A stretch of 64,000 bases of DNA, taken from assembly GCA_963794475.1 (NCBI GenBank), contig CAWCDW010000003.1:1054001-1118000 (forward strand). The letters run 5' to 3'. Numbering within the stretch: position 1 is the stretch's first letter; every line of letters begins with the position of its first letter. The stretch is from GAS188 sp963794475 (GTDB lineage: Bacteria; Pseudomonadota; Alphaproteobacteria; Rhizobiales; Beijerinckiaceae). Made by a program: the position numbers and the translations under genes. The notes below the pieces were generated by a model. That model searched no databases. It saw only the letters and a list, made by a program, of their open reading frames with translations, and was not told the origin of the DNA. Below are positions 41,445 through 51,035 of the stretch, piece by piece.

Positions 41445-44400
41445 TCAGCGCGCCAGATCGTCGAGGAGGCCCGCCGCGACCGTCAGCCTCGCGATCGAGG
41501 GCGCGGAAGCGGCGAGACGGCCAAGGTGCTCGCGCGCGCGCCCCAGATTTCCGTTGGCGGCCATGAAGGCGTCGAGCGCCCCGCCCGGCGCGTCCTCGGC
41601 CGCGTGCAGCGCCACGACCTTCGCGGTGATGCCGCGGTGGGCCGCGCCGATGGTCGCGACCGCGCGGTCGCGCGCCAGCCGGTCATAGGCGTCGGCGAGC
41701 GGCATATTGCCGGCGGCGCCGACCAAGGCGCCGATGGCGAGCCTGTCGTCGATGCCGAAATGCGCCACGGCCACCGCCTCGATCGGCTTACTGCTCGTGC
41801 CGGCGATGACGACGATGTCGGGCGCGCTCGACAGTGAGGCGAGATCCGCCAGAGCGCGCGCCAAGGGCTCGGGCGCGCCCATATGCTCGAGCTCGGCCTT
41901 GCGCGCGGCGCGCGCCGCGGCGGCCGCCGGCCCCAGGCTGACGTCGAGAGCCGAGGAGACCGCGCCAATGCCGGCCTTGAAGGTCGCCACCGTCTCGGTG
42001 AGGGAGCCGGCGGTCAATCGCGCGTTGCGCATGAACCAGGCGAGTTGCGACAGCACCACGTCCTGCACATTGCGATAGAGCGCCAATTGCGCTTCGCCGC
42101 CGAGCTTGCCGTCGAGCGCGTCGATCGCGGTGTTGAGCTCGAGAAGCCCGAAGGAATCACGCACCGCCGCGTAAGCGCGCGTCATCAGGGCAGGGTCGAG
42201 GCCGGATTCGCCCGCGAGGCGCGCCGCGACGGTCGGGCCGGCGCGGTTGATGACCGCATTGGACAATTGCGTGGCGATGATCTCGCGGCGCAGGCGGTGC
42301 CCTTTGATGTCGTCCGCGAAGTGCTCGCGCATCGCGGCCGGGAAATAGCGCGTGAGTTCGCCGTCGAAATAAGGGTCGTCCGGCACATCGCTGGCCCGGA
42401 TGTGATCGTCGAGCGACAGCTTGGCATAGGCGAGGAGCACGGAGAGCTCGGGGCGAGTCAATCCCTCGCCGCGCTTGGCGCGCTCCTCGAGCGCATCGTC
42501 GCCGGGCAGGAACTCGACGGAGCGATCGAGCCGGCCTTCCGCCTCGAGCATGCGCATCAGGCTCTCGGCGAAGGCCACGTCCTCGAGGCCGCGCCGCTCG
42601 GCGAGCGAGAGCGCCAGCGTCTGCAGATAATTGTTGCGCAGCACGAGGCCGGCGACATCCTCGGTCATCGCGGCGAGAAGCGTGTCGCGCTCCGCCATGT
42701 CGAGGCGCCTCTCGCGGATGGCGCTCGCGAGCGCGATCTTGAAGTTCACCTCCACGTCGGAGGTGTTGACGCCGGCGGAATTGTCGATGGCGTCGGTGTT
42801 GAGGCGCACGCCCACGCGCGCCGCCTCGATGCGGCCGCGCTGCGTGACGCCGAGATTGGCGCCCTCGCCGACGACCTTGACGCGAAGTTGCCCGCCCGTG
42901 ATGCGAATGGCGTCGTTGGCGCGATCGCCGACCTCGGCATCGCTCTCGATGGCGGAGCGCACATAGGTGCCGATGCCGCCGAACCAGAGGAGGTCGACAC
43001 GCGCCTTCAAGATCGCGCTCATCACCTCGAAGGGAGTAGCCTCAGGCTTGTCGAGGTCGAGCAGCTCGCGCACTTCCGGGGAGAGCGGAATCGCCTTGAG
43101 CGAGCGGGAGTAGACGCCACCGCCCGCCGAGATGATCGAGGCGTCGTAATCCTTCCAGCTCGAGCGCGGCAAATCGAAGAGGCGTTTGCGCTCGCCGAGC
43201 GCGCGCTCGGCGTCGGGCGAAGGATCGAGGAAGATGTCGCGGTGATCGAAGGCGGCGACGAGCTTGATATGCGCAGACAAGAGCATGCCGTTGCCGAACA
43301 CGTCGCCCGACATGTCGCCGACGCCGCACACCGTGAATGGGGTGGTCTGGATGTCGATGTCGATCTCGCGGAAATGGCGCTTCACCGCTTCCCAGGCGCC
43401 GCGCGCCGTGATGCCCATCTTCTTGTGGTCGTAACCCTGGCTGCCGCCGGACGCGAAGGCGTCCCCGAGCCAATGGTGCCGGGCTTCGGAAATCGCGTTC
43501 GCGGTGTCCGAGAAGGTGGCCGTGCCCTTGTCGGCCGCGACCACGAGATAAGGGTCATCGCCGTCGAAGAAGAGCGTCGCCGGCGGATGCACGATGGCGC
43601 CCGCGTCGATATTGTCGGTGACATCGAGAAGCGTCGAGATGAAGAGCTTGTAGCTCTCGGTGCCCTCGGCGAGCCAGGCATCGCGCTGGGTTTGCGGCGG
43701 CAGGCGCTTGGGGAAGAAGCCGCCCTTCGCGCCGACCGGCACGATCACCGCGTTCTTCACTTGTTGCGCCTTGACGAGGCCGAGCACCTCGGTGCGGAAA
43801 TCCTGCGGCCGGTCGGACCAGCGGATGCCGCCGCGCGCCACGCGGCCGAAGCGCAAATGCACGGCTTCGACGCGTGGTGAATAAACGAAAACCTCAAACA
43901 ACGGGTGCGGCAGCGGCAGGGCTTCGATTCTGTTGCTCTCGAATTTGAAAGCCATGGCCTGTCGCCGGCGCCCGTCGGCGTCGCGCTGGAAGAAATTGGT
44001 CCGCACCATCGCCTCGATGAGATTGAGGAAGCGCGAGAGGATGCGGTCATCATCGAGGCTGGTCACGTCCTTGAGCTTCTCGGCGATGAGCTGCCGGGTG
44101 GCGGCTTCGGCCTCGGTGCGCCGCTCCGATTCGAGATCGGGATTGAAGCGCGCAAAGAACAAGGTGACGAGCGCGGCGGCGATTTCCGGCTGGCGGACGA
44201 GGGCTTGCGCCATATAGCCTTGCGTGTAGCGGATCGTCGCCTGCTGCAGATAGCGCGCCAGTGCCCGCACCAAGGCGACATCGCGCCAGGCGAGGCCCGC
44301 CGACGGAACCAGCGCGTCGAAAGCATCGCTCTCGCTCTCGCCTTCGCCGAGCGCGATCAGTGCCTCCTCGAGGCGCGGCGCGAGGCTTGCCGCCTCCATC

Positions 44401-46262
44401 TCGGCGCCATCCGCGCGCCGCACCGTCATGTCGTGCAGGAAGACGGGCTTGCCGCCCGCCGGCGCGATGGTGAAGCTTGATTCGTCGATCACCTCAAAAC
44501 CGAAATTTTCCAGGATCGGCACGCGTTGCGACAAGGAGACCGCGCGGCCCCGCGTATAGACCTTCAGGGACGCGAGATAGGCATCGCCCCTGTGCGGGAT
44601 GAGCCGCACGGCGCGCGCGCCCTCCTCGCCGAGCGTCTCGACGATGGCGATGTCGTTGAGCGCGGTTTCCGCTCCGTAGGCGGCCCGGTAGGCCGGACCG
44701 AAAGCGTCGAGATAACGCTCGAGCGCCGCCGTGCCGGGATGGTCCGGTTCAAGGCCGATCGTGGCGCTGCGCAATTCGTCGACCCAATTGCGCACGATCG
44801 CGGCGATGCCAGCCTCAAGGGTCGCGCGCGGCACGTTCGGCGTCTCTCCACCATCGCGGCCGATGATGAAATGGGTGCGGGCGAGCGGGCCGTCCGGATA
44901 GGCAGGATAGGCGGCCGAGAGCCGTCCGGCGTAGAGATTCGCCAAAAAGGCGCCGACCTTCTGGCGGATGGCGGAATCGTAGCGGTCTTTCGAGATGAAG
45001 ACGAGGATCGAAACGAAGCGGTTGAAACGGTCGAGCCGCGCCAGCGCCCGGATGCGGGGCCGTTCCGAGAGCGTCAGGATCTCGGAGACGAAGTGATAAA
45101 GCGTCTCGACGTCGATCTGGAAGAGCTCGTCGCGCGGATAGGTCTCAAGCACGTTTTTGAGCGCGCGCCCCGCATAGCTCGACGGGTCGAGCGAGGCGCG
45201 CGCCAGCACGGCGTCGGCCTTGCGCCGCAGGTAGGGCACGGCGGCGACCGGGCTGTCATAAGCATTGGCGGTGAACAACCCGACGATGCGCAACTCGCCC
45301 TGGCAAAGCCCCTCGGGCGAGTAAATCTTGAGGCCCACATAATCCATGTGCACGCGACGATGCACGCGCGACTTGATGTTCGCCTTGGTGACGATGACCG
45401 GTGTCGCCTCCGCCAGGAAGACTCGCACCTCCGGCGTCACATTCACGAACTCCCGGCCTTGCCTGAGCACCTTGAGATCGGGGTCGCGCAACAGCCCCAA
45501 TCCGTTGGAGCCGACGAGATCGCCACTCGGGTCGTCGTCGACGAAGCGGTATTCGCGCACGCCGAGGAAAGTGAAATTATCGGCGAGCATCCACTCCACG
45601 AGCGCGATGGCCTCGGCAACGTCTTGAGCGGCGAGCGGCGGGGGTGAAATCTTGGCGGCTTGCACGGCCTCGAAGACGCGGGCCCGCATCGAGGGAAAAT
45701 CGGAGACGGCGCGCCGCACCTCGGCGTGCACCCGCTCGAGCCCGGCGATCAGTTGCTCGCGCAAGGCGCCGTCCTCGACGGGATCGAGATGCAGATGGAT
45801 GAAGCTCTCGCGCCGTTCGCCCGGCTGCAACTGGCCCTGGGCTTCTCCTTTCAGCTCGACGAGCGCCCCGGAGGCGTCGCGGTCGACGCTGAGGATGGGG
45901 TGAGCGACGAGCCGCAGGCTGAGCCCGTGCTCGGCGATCTCGGCGAGCGTGGAGTCAAGCAGGAACGGCATGTTGTCATTGACCGCCTCGACGATCGTCA
46001 CCTTGTCCACGCCGCTGTCGTCGCCGGCCACGTCTCGCAAGGTGACGCGCGCCTTGCCTCGGGGGCGCGGCTCGGAGAGCACCGATAAGGCAGAAGCCGC
46101 GATCTCGGCGCGGCGGTGCGCGTCCAGACGGGCGAGGTCCTCGGGATCGGTTCGCGAGAAAAGCGTGGTCTCGAAACCGCTCGCGAGGTGCACCCGGGGC
46201 ACTTCCGGCGGCACGATATGCGCCACCGGGCGCTCCTGCCTGCGCTTCAGCAATTCCGCCAT
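41445..46262 (-). CDS. gdh: NAD-specific glutamate dehydrogenase, 180-kDa class
   Basis: This 1,605-residue protein is the large NAD-dependent GDH that deaminates glutamate to 2-oxoglutarate. An N-terminal ACT-like regulatory half precedes the catalytic domain, where GGIRWSDRPQDFRTEVLGLV (starting near residue 810), VPVGAKGGFFPK, the cofactor region TVCGVGDMSGDVFGNGMLLS and NLGVTQRGRIEAARVG are conserved. The ATG at 46262 has GGAGG eight bases upstream; a TTG at 46277 would overlap that signal. It is flanked by an aldo/keto reductase (convergent) and malQ (same strand, 172 bp upstream). It feeds carbon from glutamate into the TCA cycle. Confidence 0.96.
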   Translation of the reverse strand: MAELLKRRQERPVAHIVPPEVPRVHLASGFETTLFSRTDPEDLARLDAHRRAEIAASALSVLSEPRPRGKARVTLRDVAGDDSGVDKVTIVEAVNDNMPFLLDSTLAEIAEHGLSLRLVAHPILSVDRDASGALVELKGEAQGQLQPGERRESFIHLHLDPVEDGALREQLIAGLERVHAEVRRAVSDFPSMRARVFEAVQAAKISPPPLAAQDVAEAIALVEWMLADNFTFLGVREYRFVDDDPSGDLVGSNGLGLLRDPDLKVLRQGREFVNVTPEVRVFLAEATPVIVTKANIKSRVHRRVHMDYVGLKIYSPEGLCQGELRIVGLFTANAYDSPVAAVPYLRRKADAVLARASLDPSSYAGRALKNVLETYPRDELFQIDVETLYHFVSEILTLSERPRIRALARLDRFNRFVSILVFISKDRYDSAIRQKVGAFLANLYAGRLSAAYPAYPDGPLARTHFIIGRDGGETPNVPRATLEAGIAAIVRNWVDELRSATIGLEPDHPGTAALERYLDAFGPAYRAAYGAETALNDIAIVETLGEEGARAVRLIPHRGDAYLASLKVYTRGRAVSLSQRVPILENFGFEVIDESSFTIAPAGGKPVFLHDMTVRRADGAEMEAASLAPRLEEALIALGEGESESDAFDALVPSAGLAWRDVALVRALARYLQQATIRYTQGYMAQALVRQPEIAAALVTLFFARFNPDLESERRTEAEAATRQLIAEKLKDVTSLDDDRILSRFLNLIEAMVRTNFFQRDADGRRRQAMAFKFESNRIEALPLPHPLFEVFVYSPRVEAVHLRFGRVARGGIRWSDRPQDFRTEVLGLVKAQQVKNAVIVPVGAKGGFFPKRLPPQTQRDAWLAEGTESYKLFISTLLDVTDNIDAGAIVHPPATLFFDGDDPYLVVAADKGTATFSDTANAISEARHHWLGDAFASGGSQGYDHKKMGITARGAWEAVKRHFREIDIDIQTTPFTVCGVGDMSGDVFGNGMLLSAHIKLVAAFDHRDIFLDPSPDAERALGERKRLFDLPRSSWKDYDASIISAGGGVYSRSLKAIPLSPEVRELLDLDKPEATPFEVMSAILKARVDLLWFGGIGTYVRSAIESDAEVGDRANDAIRITGGQLRVKVVGEGANLGVTQRGRIEAARVGVRLNTDAIDNSAGVNTSDVEVNFKIALASAIRERRLDMAERDTLLAAMTEDVAGLVLRNNYLQTLALSLAERRGLEDVAFAESLMRMLEAEGRLDRSVEFLPGDDALEERAKRGEGLTRPELSVLLAYAKLSLDDHIRASDVPDDPYFDGELTRYFPAAMREHFADDIKGHRLRREIIATQLSNAVINRAGPTVAARLAGESGLDPALMTRAYAAVRDSFGLLELNTAIDALDGKLGGEAQLALYRNVQDVVLSQLAWFMRNARLTAGSLTETVATFKAGIGAVSSALDVSLGPAAAAARAARKAELEHMGAPEPLARALADLASLSSAPDIVVIAGTSSKPIEAVAVAHFGIDDRLAIGALVGAAGNMPLADAYDRLARDRAVATIGAAHRGITAKVVALHAAEDAPGGALDAFMAANGNLGRAREHLGRLAASAPSIARLTVAAGLLDDLAR

Positions 46263-46434
46263 GACGCTGTCCTCCAAGGCAGGGCAGGATCGACACGTCC
46301 CGACCGTCTTTCGCGATCTTTGGCGCTGCGGTGCCTCAAGCCCTTGGGCCGAGCCCGAGCGCAGGCCATGCGGTCCGCCCGAAACATCTTTCTAACCGAA
46401 ATGCAGCGCCAAGGCACTCCCAAAGAAGCAGATC

Positions 46435-48666
46435 TTAGCGAGGACGCTTACCTTCGGAGAATGACTCGTTGGGATGGGCCGACCACTTTGACGATGAGGG
46501 TAGTTGTCTACTCGGTTGATCTGGGTCGGCGCCCTGATCACTCGGCGTGGTCACCCTCTCCTTTGTGCGCCGTCCCCGCATCGCTTCGAGCCGCGAGACG
46601 ACCAAGGGCGCATCGAGAAGCGCGGAGGCGTCGCCGGGGAGGCGGCGGCGCCAATTCGGGTGCTCGTCGACAGTTCCCGGCACGTTCGGCTGCTCGACGA
46701 CGCCGAGTGCGTCCTCGAGCGGGAGAAGCGCGAGGGCGCATGGCGTCGAGGCCGTGTAGCGCACAGCGGCATCGACCACGGGTTGTGGCGCTTCCGGTCC
46801 CGGTTCCTCGCCGGTCGCGGCTCCGGCATGGCAAAGCGCACCCCATAGAAAACGGCGATCCGTGGCCCGCGCCCGGCGCTCGGCTTCGAGTGCGTCAGCA
46901 TCTGGAAAGGCATGCGCGCCGCCCAGGCAAGCGCGCATCTCGATGTCATGGCCCAACCACCATCCCGCGGTCGGCGCCAGATCATGCGTGACGGTCATGG
47001 CCACCGCGGACGCGCGCCAGCTTTCGGGCGAGCGGAAGAAGCCGTGCGCATCGCGTTCGAAACGCAGAACCTGCATCCCGGCGATTCCTTCGTCGGCGAG
47101 CCGCTCGCGATAACCGTAAGGCAACGTGCCGAGATCCTCACCGATGATGATGGCGCGACGCCGAAGCGATTCGAGCGCGGTCAGGCGAAAGAGATCCTCG
47201 ACCGGGTAGGACACATAAGCGCCCTCGGTAGGCAAAGCCCCCTCCGGGATCACCCAGAGCCGCATCAGCCCCATGACATGGTCGATGCGCACGCCGCCGG
47301 CGTGCCGCAGCACGGCACGCAAGGTCGCAAGATAGGGATCGAAACCGCCCGCGACGAGCGCGTGCGGCGAGAAAGCCGTGAGTCCCCAATTCTGACCGTT
47401 GGCGTTGTAGTCGTCCGGCGGTGCCCCGACGCTCGCGCCAACCAGGATGTCGCGCTGCCGGCTCCAGGCATGGCTGCCCGCACCGTCCATACCGATGGCG
47501 AGATCGGCAATGAGGCCGATGCGCATCCCGGCGCTCTTGCAGGCGCTCTGCGTAAGGGCGAGCGAGCGGTCAGTGAGCCATTGCAGAAAGGCATGGAACG
47601 CGACCTCATGGGCATGGGCTTCGATGAAATGCGCGACCTCGGCGCTTTCGGGATCGCGCCAAGGTGCGGGCCACGCGCGCCAGTTCGACGCATCGCGATC
47701 CGCCGCGAGGCGGGCCGCGTGCAAGGCCTCGAAGCGTGCGTGGCCGGCGAGATGTTCTCCCCCGTCCGTGATGAAGCCTTTGAAATCGGCGGCCAGCACC
47801 CCTGGACGCGGGCTTTCGAGCTCGACGCGCTCGAAGCTTTCGAAGAGTGTGCGAAAAAGCGCGAGCTTGGCGCGCGCGGCGCGCGGCCAATCGACGAGGT
47901 CGCGGCTTTCGAGTTTCGCCATCTCGCCACGCAAGCCGGCTTCCTCGGCGGCCGCGCGCACACGCTCGGCGCCGAAGATCATCGCCGGGTCGGCGTGCAG
48001 CGGATTATGGAAGAGGCGGCTCGAGGGCGAATAAGGGCCGAAGCGTTCGGGCATCGCCGAGAACAGCGCATGCAAGGGGCTGAGCACGAGCGCATCCGCG
48101 CCCTGCTTTGCGGCAGAAGTCGCCAGCGCCTGAACGGCGCCCAGATCGCCTGTCCCGCCGTCGCCCGTGCGCCGCAAGCCATAGACCTGCGCCGCGATCC
48201 CATAGATGCGCTCGCCACGCGCGACATCCTCGATCGTGATGCAGCGCGACGGCGCGACGGCGAGCGTCAGCTCCCTGTCGCCGATTTCCAAGCGATGGTA
48301 TCCGGGCCGATCGATCCCTGGCAAACGCCTTCGTCCGTCGGGGCCTTCGCCGAGCCCGAGCTCTTGTCGCGACCCGTCCTCGAAGGAGAGCTTGGCGCTC
48401 CTCGCCCGCCGGGCGAAGGGCGCGAGATCGAGCGGCTCACCGAGGCGGGCCGTGACGAGGCTCGGCGGCGTCGCTTCGCCCATGCGCGCCTGGAGCCGCG
48501 CCAGGCTGTCGCGACATTCGCGCGCGTTGCCGCCGGGAAAGCCAAGCATGGAAAGGACAGCGCGAAGCGTTGGTGGCGCCACTTCATGAGTAACGCCTGC
48601 GAGATCTCTCCATTCGGGAGCCACGCCCGCCTTGACGGCGAGCTCGGCGAGCTCGGCCTCCTTCAC
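46435..48666 (-). CDS. malQ: 4-alpha-glucanotransferase MalQ (GH77, amylomaltase)
   Basis: MalQ transfers maltodextrin segments among oligosaccharides. The 743-residue protein has GH77 features: SRLFHNPLHADP, SHAWSRQRDILVGA, the nucleophile region VRIDHVMGLMRLWVIPEGA, the acid/base IIIGEDLGTLP and a modified THDLAPTAGWW motif. The tail after the conserved EHPNWRRRLP continues about 65 residues, ending in a Ser/Pro-rich stretch unlike the family; a natural extension or a late frameshift are both possible. It is the last gene of the glycogen run, three bases after glgB. Confidence 0.93.
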   Translation of the reverse strand: MKEAELAELAVKAGVAPEWRDLAGVTHEVAPPTLRAVLSMLGFPGGNARECRDSLARLQARMGEATPPSLVTARLGEPLDLAPFARRARSAKLSFEDGSRQELGLGEGPDGRRRLPGIDRPGYHRLEIGDRELTLAVAPSRCITIEDVARGERIYGIAAQVYGLRRTGDGGTGDLGAVQALATSAAKQGADALVLSPLHALFSAMPERFGPYSPSSRLFHNPLHADPAMIFGAERVRAAAEEAGLRGEMAKLESRDLVDWPRAARAKLALFRTLFESFERVELESPRPGVLAADFKGFITDGGEHLAGHARFEALHAARLAADRDASNWRAWPAPWRDPESAEVAHFIEAHAHEVAFHAFLQWLTDRSLALTQSACKSAGMRIGLIADLAIGMDGAGSHAWSRQRDILVGASVGAPPDDYNANGQNWGLTAFSPHALVAGGFDPYLATLRAVLRHAGGVRIDHVMGLMRLWVIPEGALPTEGAYVSYPVEDLFRLTALESLRRRAIIIGEDLGTLPYGYRERLADEGIAGMQVLRFERDAHGFFRSPESWRASAVAMTVTHDLAPTAGWWLGHDIEMRACLGGAHAFPDADALEAERRARATDRRFLWGALCHAGAATGEEPGPEAPQPVVDAAVRYTASTPCALALLPLEDALGVVEQPNVPGTVDEHPNWRRRLPGDASALLDAPLVVSRLEAMRGRRTKERVTTPSDQGADPDQPSRQLPSSSKWSAHPNESFSEGKRPR

Positions 48667-48669
48667 GGC

Positions 48670-50871
48670 TCAGCCCTCATGGCGCAAGATCAAGGTCGCG
48701 AGCGGCGGCACGAGAAGTGCGAGCGAGTGCTTTTCACCATGGCTCGGCACGTCTTCGCTCCGGAGGAAGCCGGCGTTGCCGAGGTTGCCGCCGCCGTAAA
48801 GGCTGGAATCCGTATTGAGGAGCTCGCGCCAGCCGCCGGCGAGCGGAACGCCGACGCGATAAGGACGGCAAGGCGCGGGCGTCATGTTGCAGATGACCAG
48901 AACCGGGGGCGCGCTTCCCATGCCGCGTCGCAAAAAGGCGAAGACCGAATTGGCGTAGTCCTCGCGGATCAGCCAGCGAAAACCTGAAGGATCGGCGTCG
49001 AGCGCGTGCAGGGCTCCTTCTTGCCGATAGACGCGATTGAGGTCGCAAACGAGTTGCCGGACGCCGCGATGGCGCTCGTAAGCCAGAAGAGGCCAATCGA
49101 GCGCGGCGTCATGGTCCCACTCACGCCATTGGGCGAGCTCGCCCCCCATGAAGAGAAGCTTCTTTCCCGGATGCGTCCACATGAAGCCGAGATAGGCGCG
49201 CAAGGACGCGAATTTTTGCCAATCATCGCCATGCATCTTGCCGATGAGGGAGGCTTTTTCGTGCACCACCTCGTCATGCGAGAGGGGCAGCACATAATTC
49301 TCCGAAAACGCATAGACGAGGCCGAAGGTGAGGTCCTCATGGTGCCAGCGGCGATGCACGGGATCGCGCTCCATGAAACGGAGCGTGTCGTGCATCCAGC
49401 CCATGTTCCATTTGTAATCGAAGCCGAGGCCGCCTTCGGAAATTGGCCTGCTCACGCCGGGCCACGCGGTCGATTCCTCGGCGATCGTCATCGCGCCCGG
49501 GCAGCGCTCGTGCACCACCGCGTTCATATGGCGAATAAAGGCGACGGCCTCGAGATTCTCCACCCCGCCATGAATGTTGGGGATCCACTCGCCAGGCTTG
49601 CGGCTGTAGTTGCGGTAGAGCATCGAGGCGACCGCGTCGACGCGCAAGCCGTCGACATGGAAATTTCGCAGCCAGTAAAGTGCGCTCGCAGTGAGGAAGC
49701 CACGGACCTCGCTGCGGCCGAAATTATAGATCAGCGTGTTCCAATCCTCGTGGAAGCCTTCGCGCGGGTCCTTGTGCTCGTAGAGCGCGGTTCCGTCGAA
49801 ATGGGCAAGCCCATGCGGATCGGAGGGGAAGTGGGCCGGCACCCAATCGAGGATCACGCCGAGCCCGCGCTCGTGGCACGCGTTCACGAAGCGCGCGAAT
49901 TCCGAAGGTGGGCCGTAGCGCGCCGTGGGCGCGAAAAGGCTGAGCGGCTGATAACCCCAGGAACCGCCGAAAGGATGCTCCGCGATCGGCATGAGCTCGA
50001 CATGGGTGAAGCCGAGCTCGGAGACGTAAGGGATGAGACGCTCGATGGCCTTGTCCCAACTGGGGGGCGTGTCGTCGCCGGGTCTGCGAAGCCATGAGGC
50101 GAGGTGAACCTCATAGATGGAGATCGGCGCGTGCTTGTCGTGGCGGGCTTTTCGGCCCGCCATCCAGGCGTCATCCGTCCAGCCGAAATTCTCCGCCGGT
50201 GCCACGATCGAGGCCGTGGCCGGCGCCGCCTCGGCGAGCCTCGCGACGGGATCGGCCTTCAGCGGCAGCCTTTCGCCATGCGCTCCGAGGATCGCGTATT
50301 TATAGCGGTGCCCAGGGCCGATCCGCGGAATGAAGAGTTCCCAGACACCGGTTCCGTGGCGAAGCCGCATCGGATGGCGGCGCTCGTCCCAGGCGTTGAA
50401 ATCGCCGACGACCGCGACGCGCCGCGCGTTCGGCGCCCAGACGGCGAAGCGCACGCCCTCGACATCGTCGAGCTTCGTCGGCAAGGCGCCGAGGCATGAG
50501 GCGAGCTCCTCGTGACGCCCCTCCGCGAGGAGGTGAAGATCCATGTCACCGAGCAGGGTGCCGAACGCGTAAGGGTCCTCGGTGATCTCGACGGCCCCGG
50601 GCCATTCGATGCGCAGAACATAGGCCTGCGTCGACGAAAGTCGGCCTTGAAAAAGTCCGTCCGGGCTTGCGGGCTCGAGGCGCCCCAGGTGCGTCTCACC
50701 TTGTCGGGCAAGCACATCCACGGCGCGCGCTCCGGGCAGGAAGGCCCGCAGCACGAGCCCGCCCGGCGCCGGATGCGGGCCGAGCACCGAAAACGGATCG
50801 GGATGCCTTGCTTCGGCAAGGGCAGAAAGCGTTGCGGTGTCGAGCGCCGGGACCATGTTGACATCATTCAT
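48670..50871 (-). CDS. glgB: 1,4-alpha-glucan branching enzyme GlgB (GH13)
   Basis: GlgB makes alpha-1,6 branches in glycogen. The 733-residue protein has two N-terminal CBM48-type modules, then the GH13 catalytic barrel with VDGLRVDAVASMLYRNYSR (nucleophile Asp), MTIAEESTAWPG (acid/base Glu) and LPLSHDEVVHEKASL (stabiliser). It is full length. It lies between glgA (164 bp upstream) and malQ (three bases downstream) on the minus strand, so it and malQ are surely one transcript. Confidence 0.97.
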   Translation of the reverse strand: MNDVNMVPALDTATLSALAEARHPDPFSVLGPHPAPGGLVLRAFLPGARAVDVLARQGETHLGRLEPASPDGLFQGRLSSTQAYVLRIEWPGAVEITEDPYAFGTLLGDMDLHLLAEGRHEELASCLGALPTKLDDVEGVRFAVWAPNARRVAVVGDFNAWDERRHPMRLRHGTGVWELFIPRIGPGHRYKYAILGAHGERLPLKADPVARLAEAAPATASIVAPAENFGWTDDAWMAGRKARHDKHAPISIYEVHLASWLRRPGDDTPPSWDKAIERLIPYVSELGFTHVELMPIAEHPFGGSWGYQPLSLFAPTARYGPPSEFARFVNACHERGLGVILDWVPAHFPSDPHGLAHFDGTALYEHKDPREGFHEDWNTLIYNFGRSEVRGFLTASALYWLRNFHVDGLRVDAVASMLYRNYSRKPGEWIPNIHGGVENLEAVAFIRHMNAVVHERCPGAMTIAEESTAWPGVSRPISEGGLGFDYKWNMGWMHDTLRFMERDPVHRRWHHEDLTFGLVYAFSENYVLPLSHDEVVHEKASLIGKMHGDDWQKFASLRAYLGFMWTHPGKKLLFMGGELAQWREWDHDAALDWPLLAYERHRGVRQLVCDLNRVYRQEGALHALDADPSGFRWLIREDYANSVFAFLRRGMGSAPPVLVICNMTPAPCRPYRVGVPLAGGWRELLNTDSSLYGGGNLGNAGFLRSEDVPSHGEKHSLALLVPPLATLILRHEG

Positions 50872-51035
50872 CGAACAGGTTTTCCGTCGCGGTTATACGC
50901 TCTTGCGTGAAGCTTCGCTTTTCGCCCCGCCTTCCGCGGCCAACCGGCCAGCATGGGAGGAAGTTCCGGTCCTCCGGCGCGATTGCCGGGGAAGCCGGCT
51001 TGCGGGAATGGCGTTGCTCTTGGAATGCGGCCGCT

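Noticed and set aside
41883..43880. A 665-codon plus-strand frame opposite glutamate dehydrogenase
   Set aside because: It is an antisense shadow; the sense product has complete catalytic motifs.
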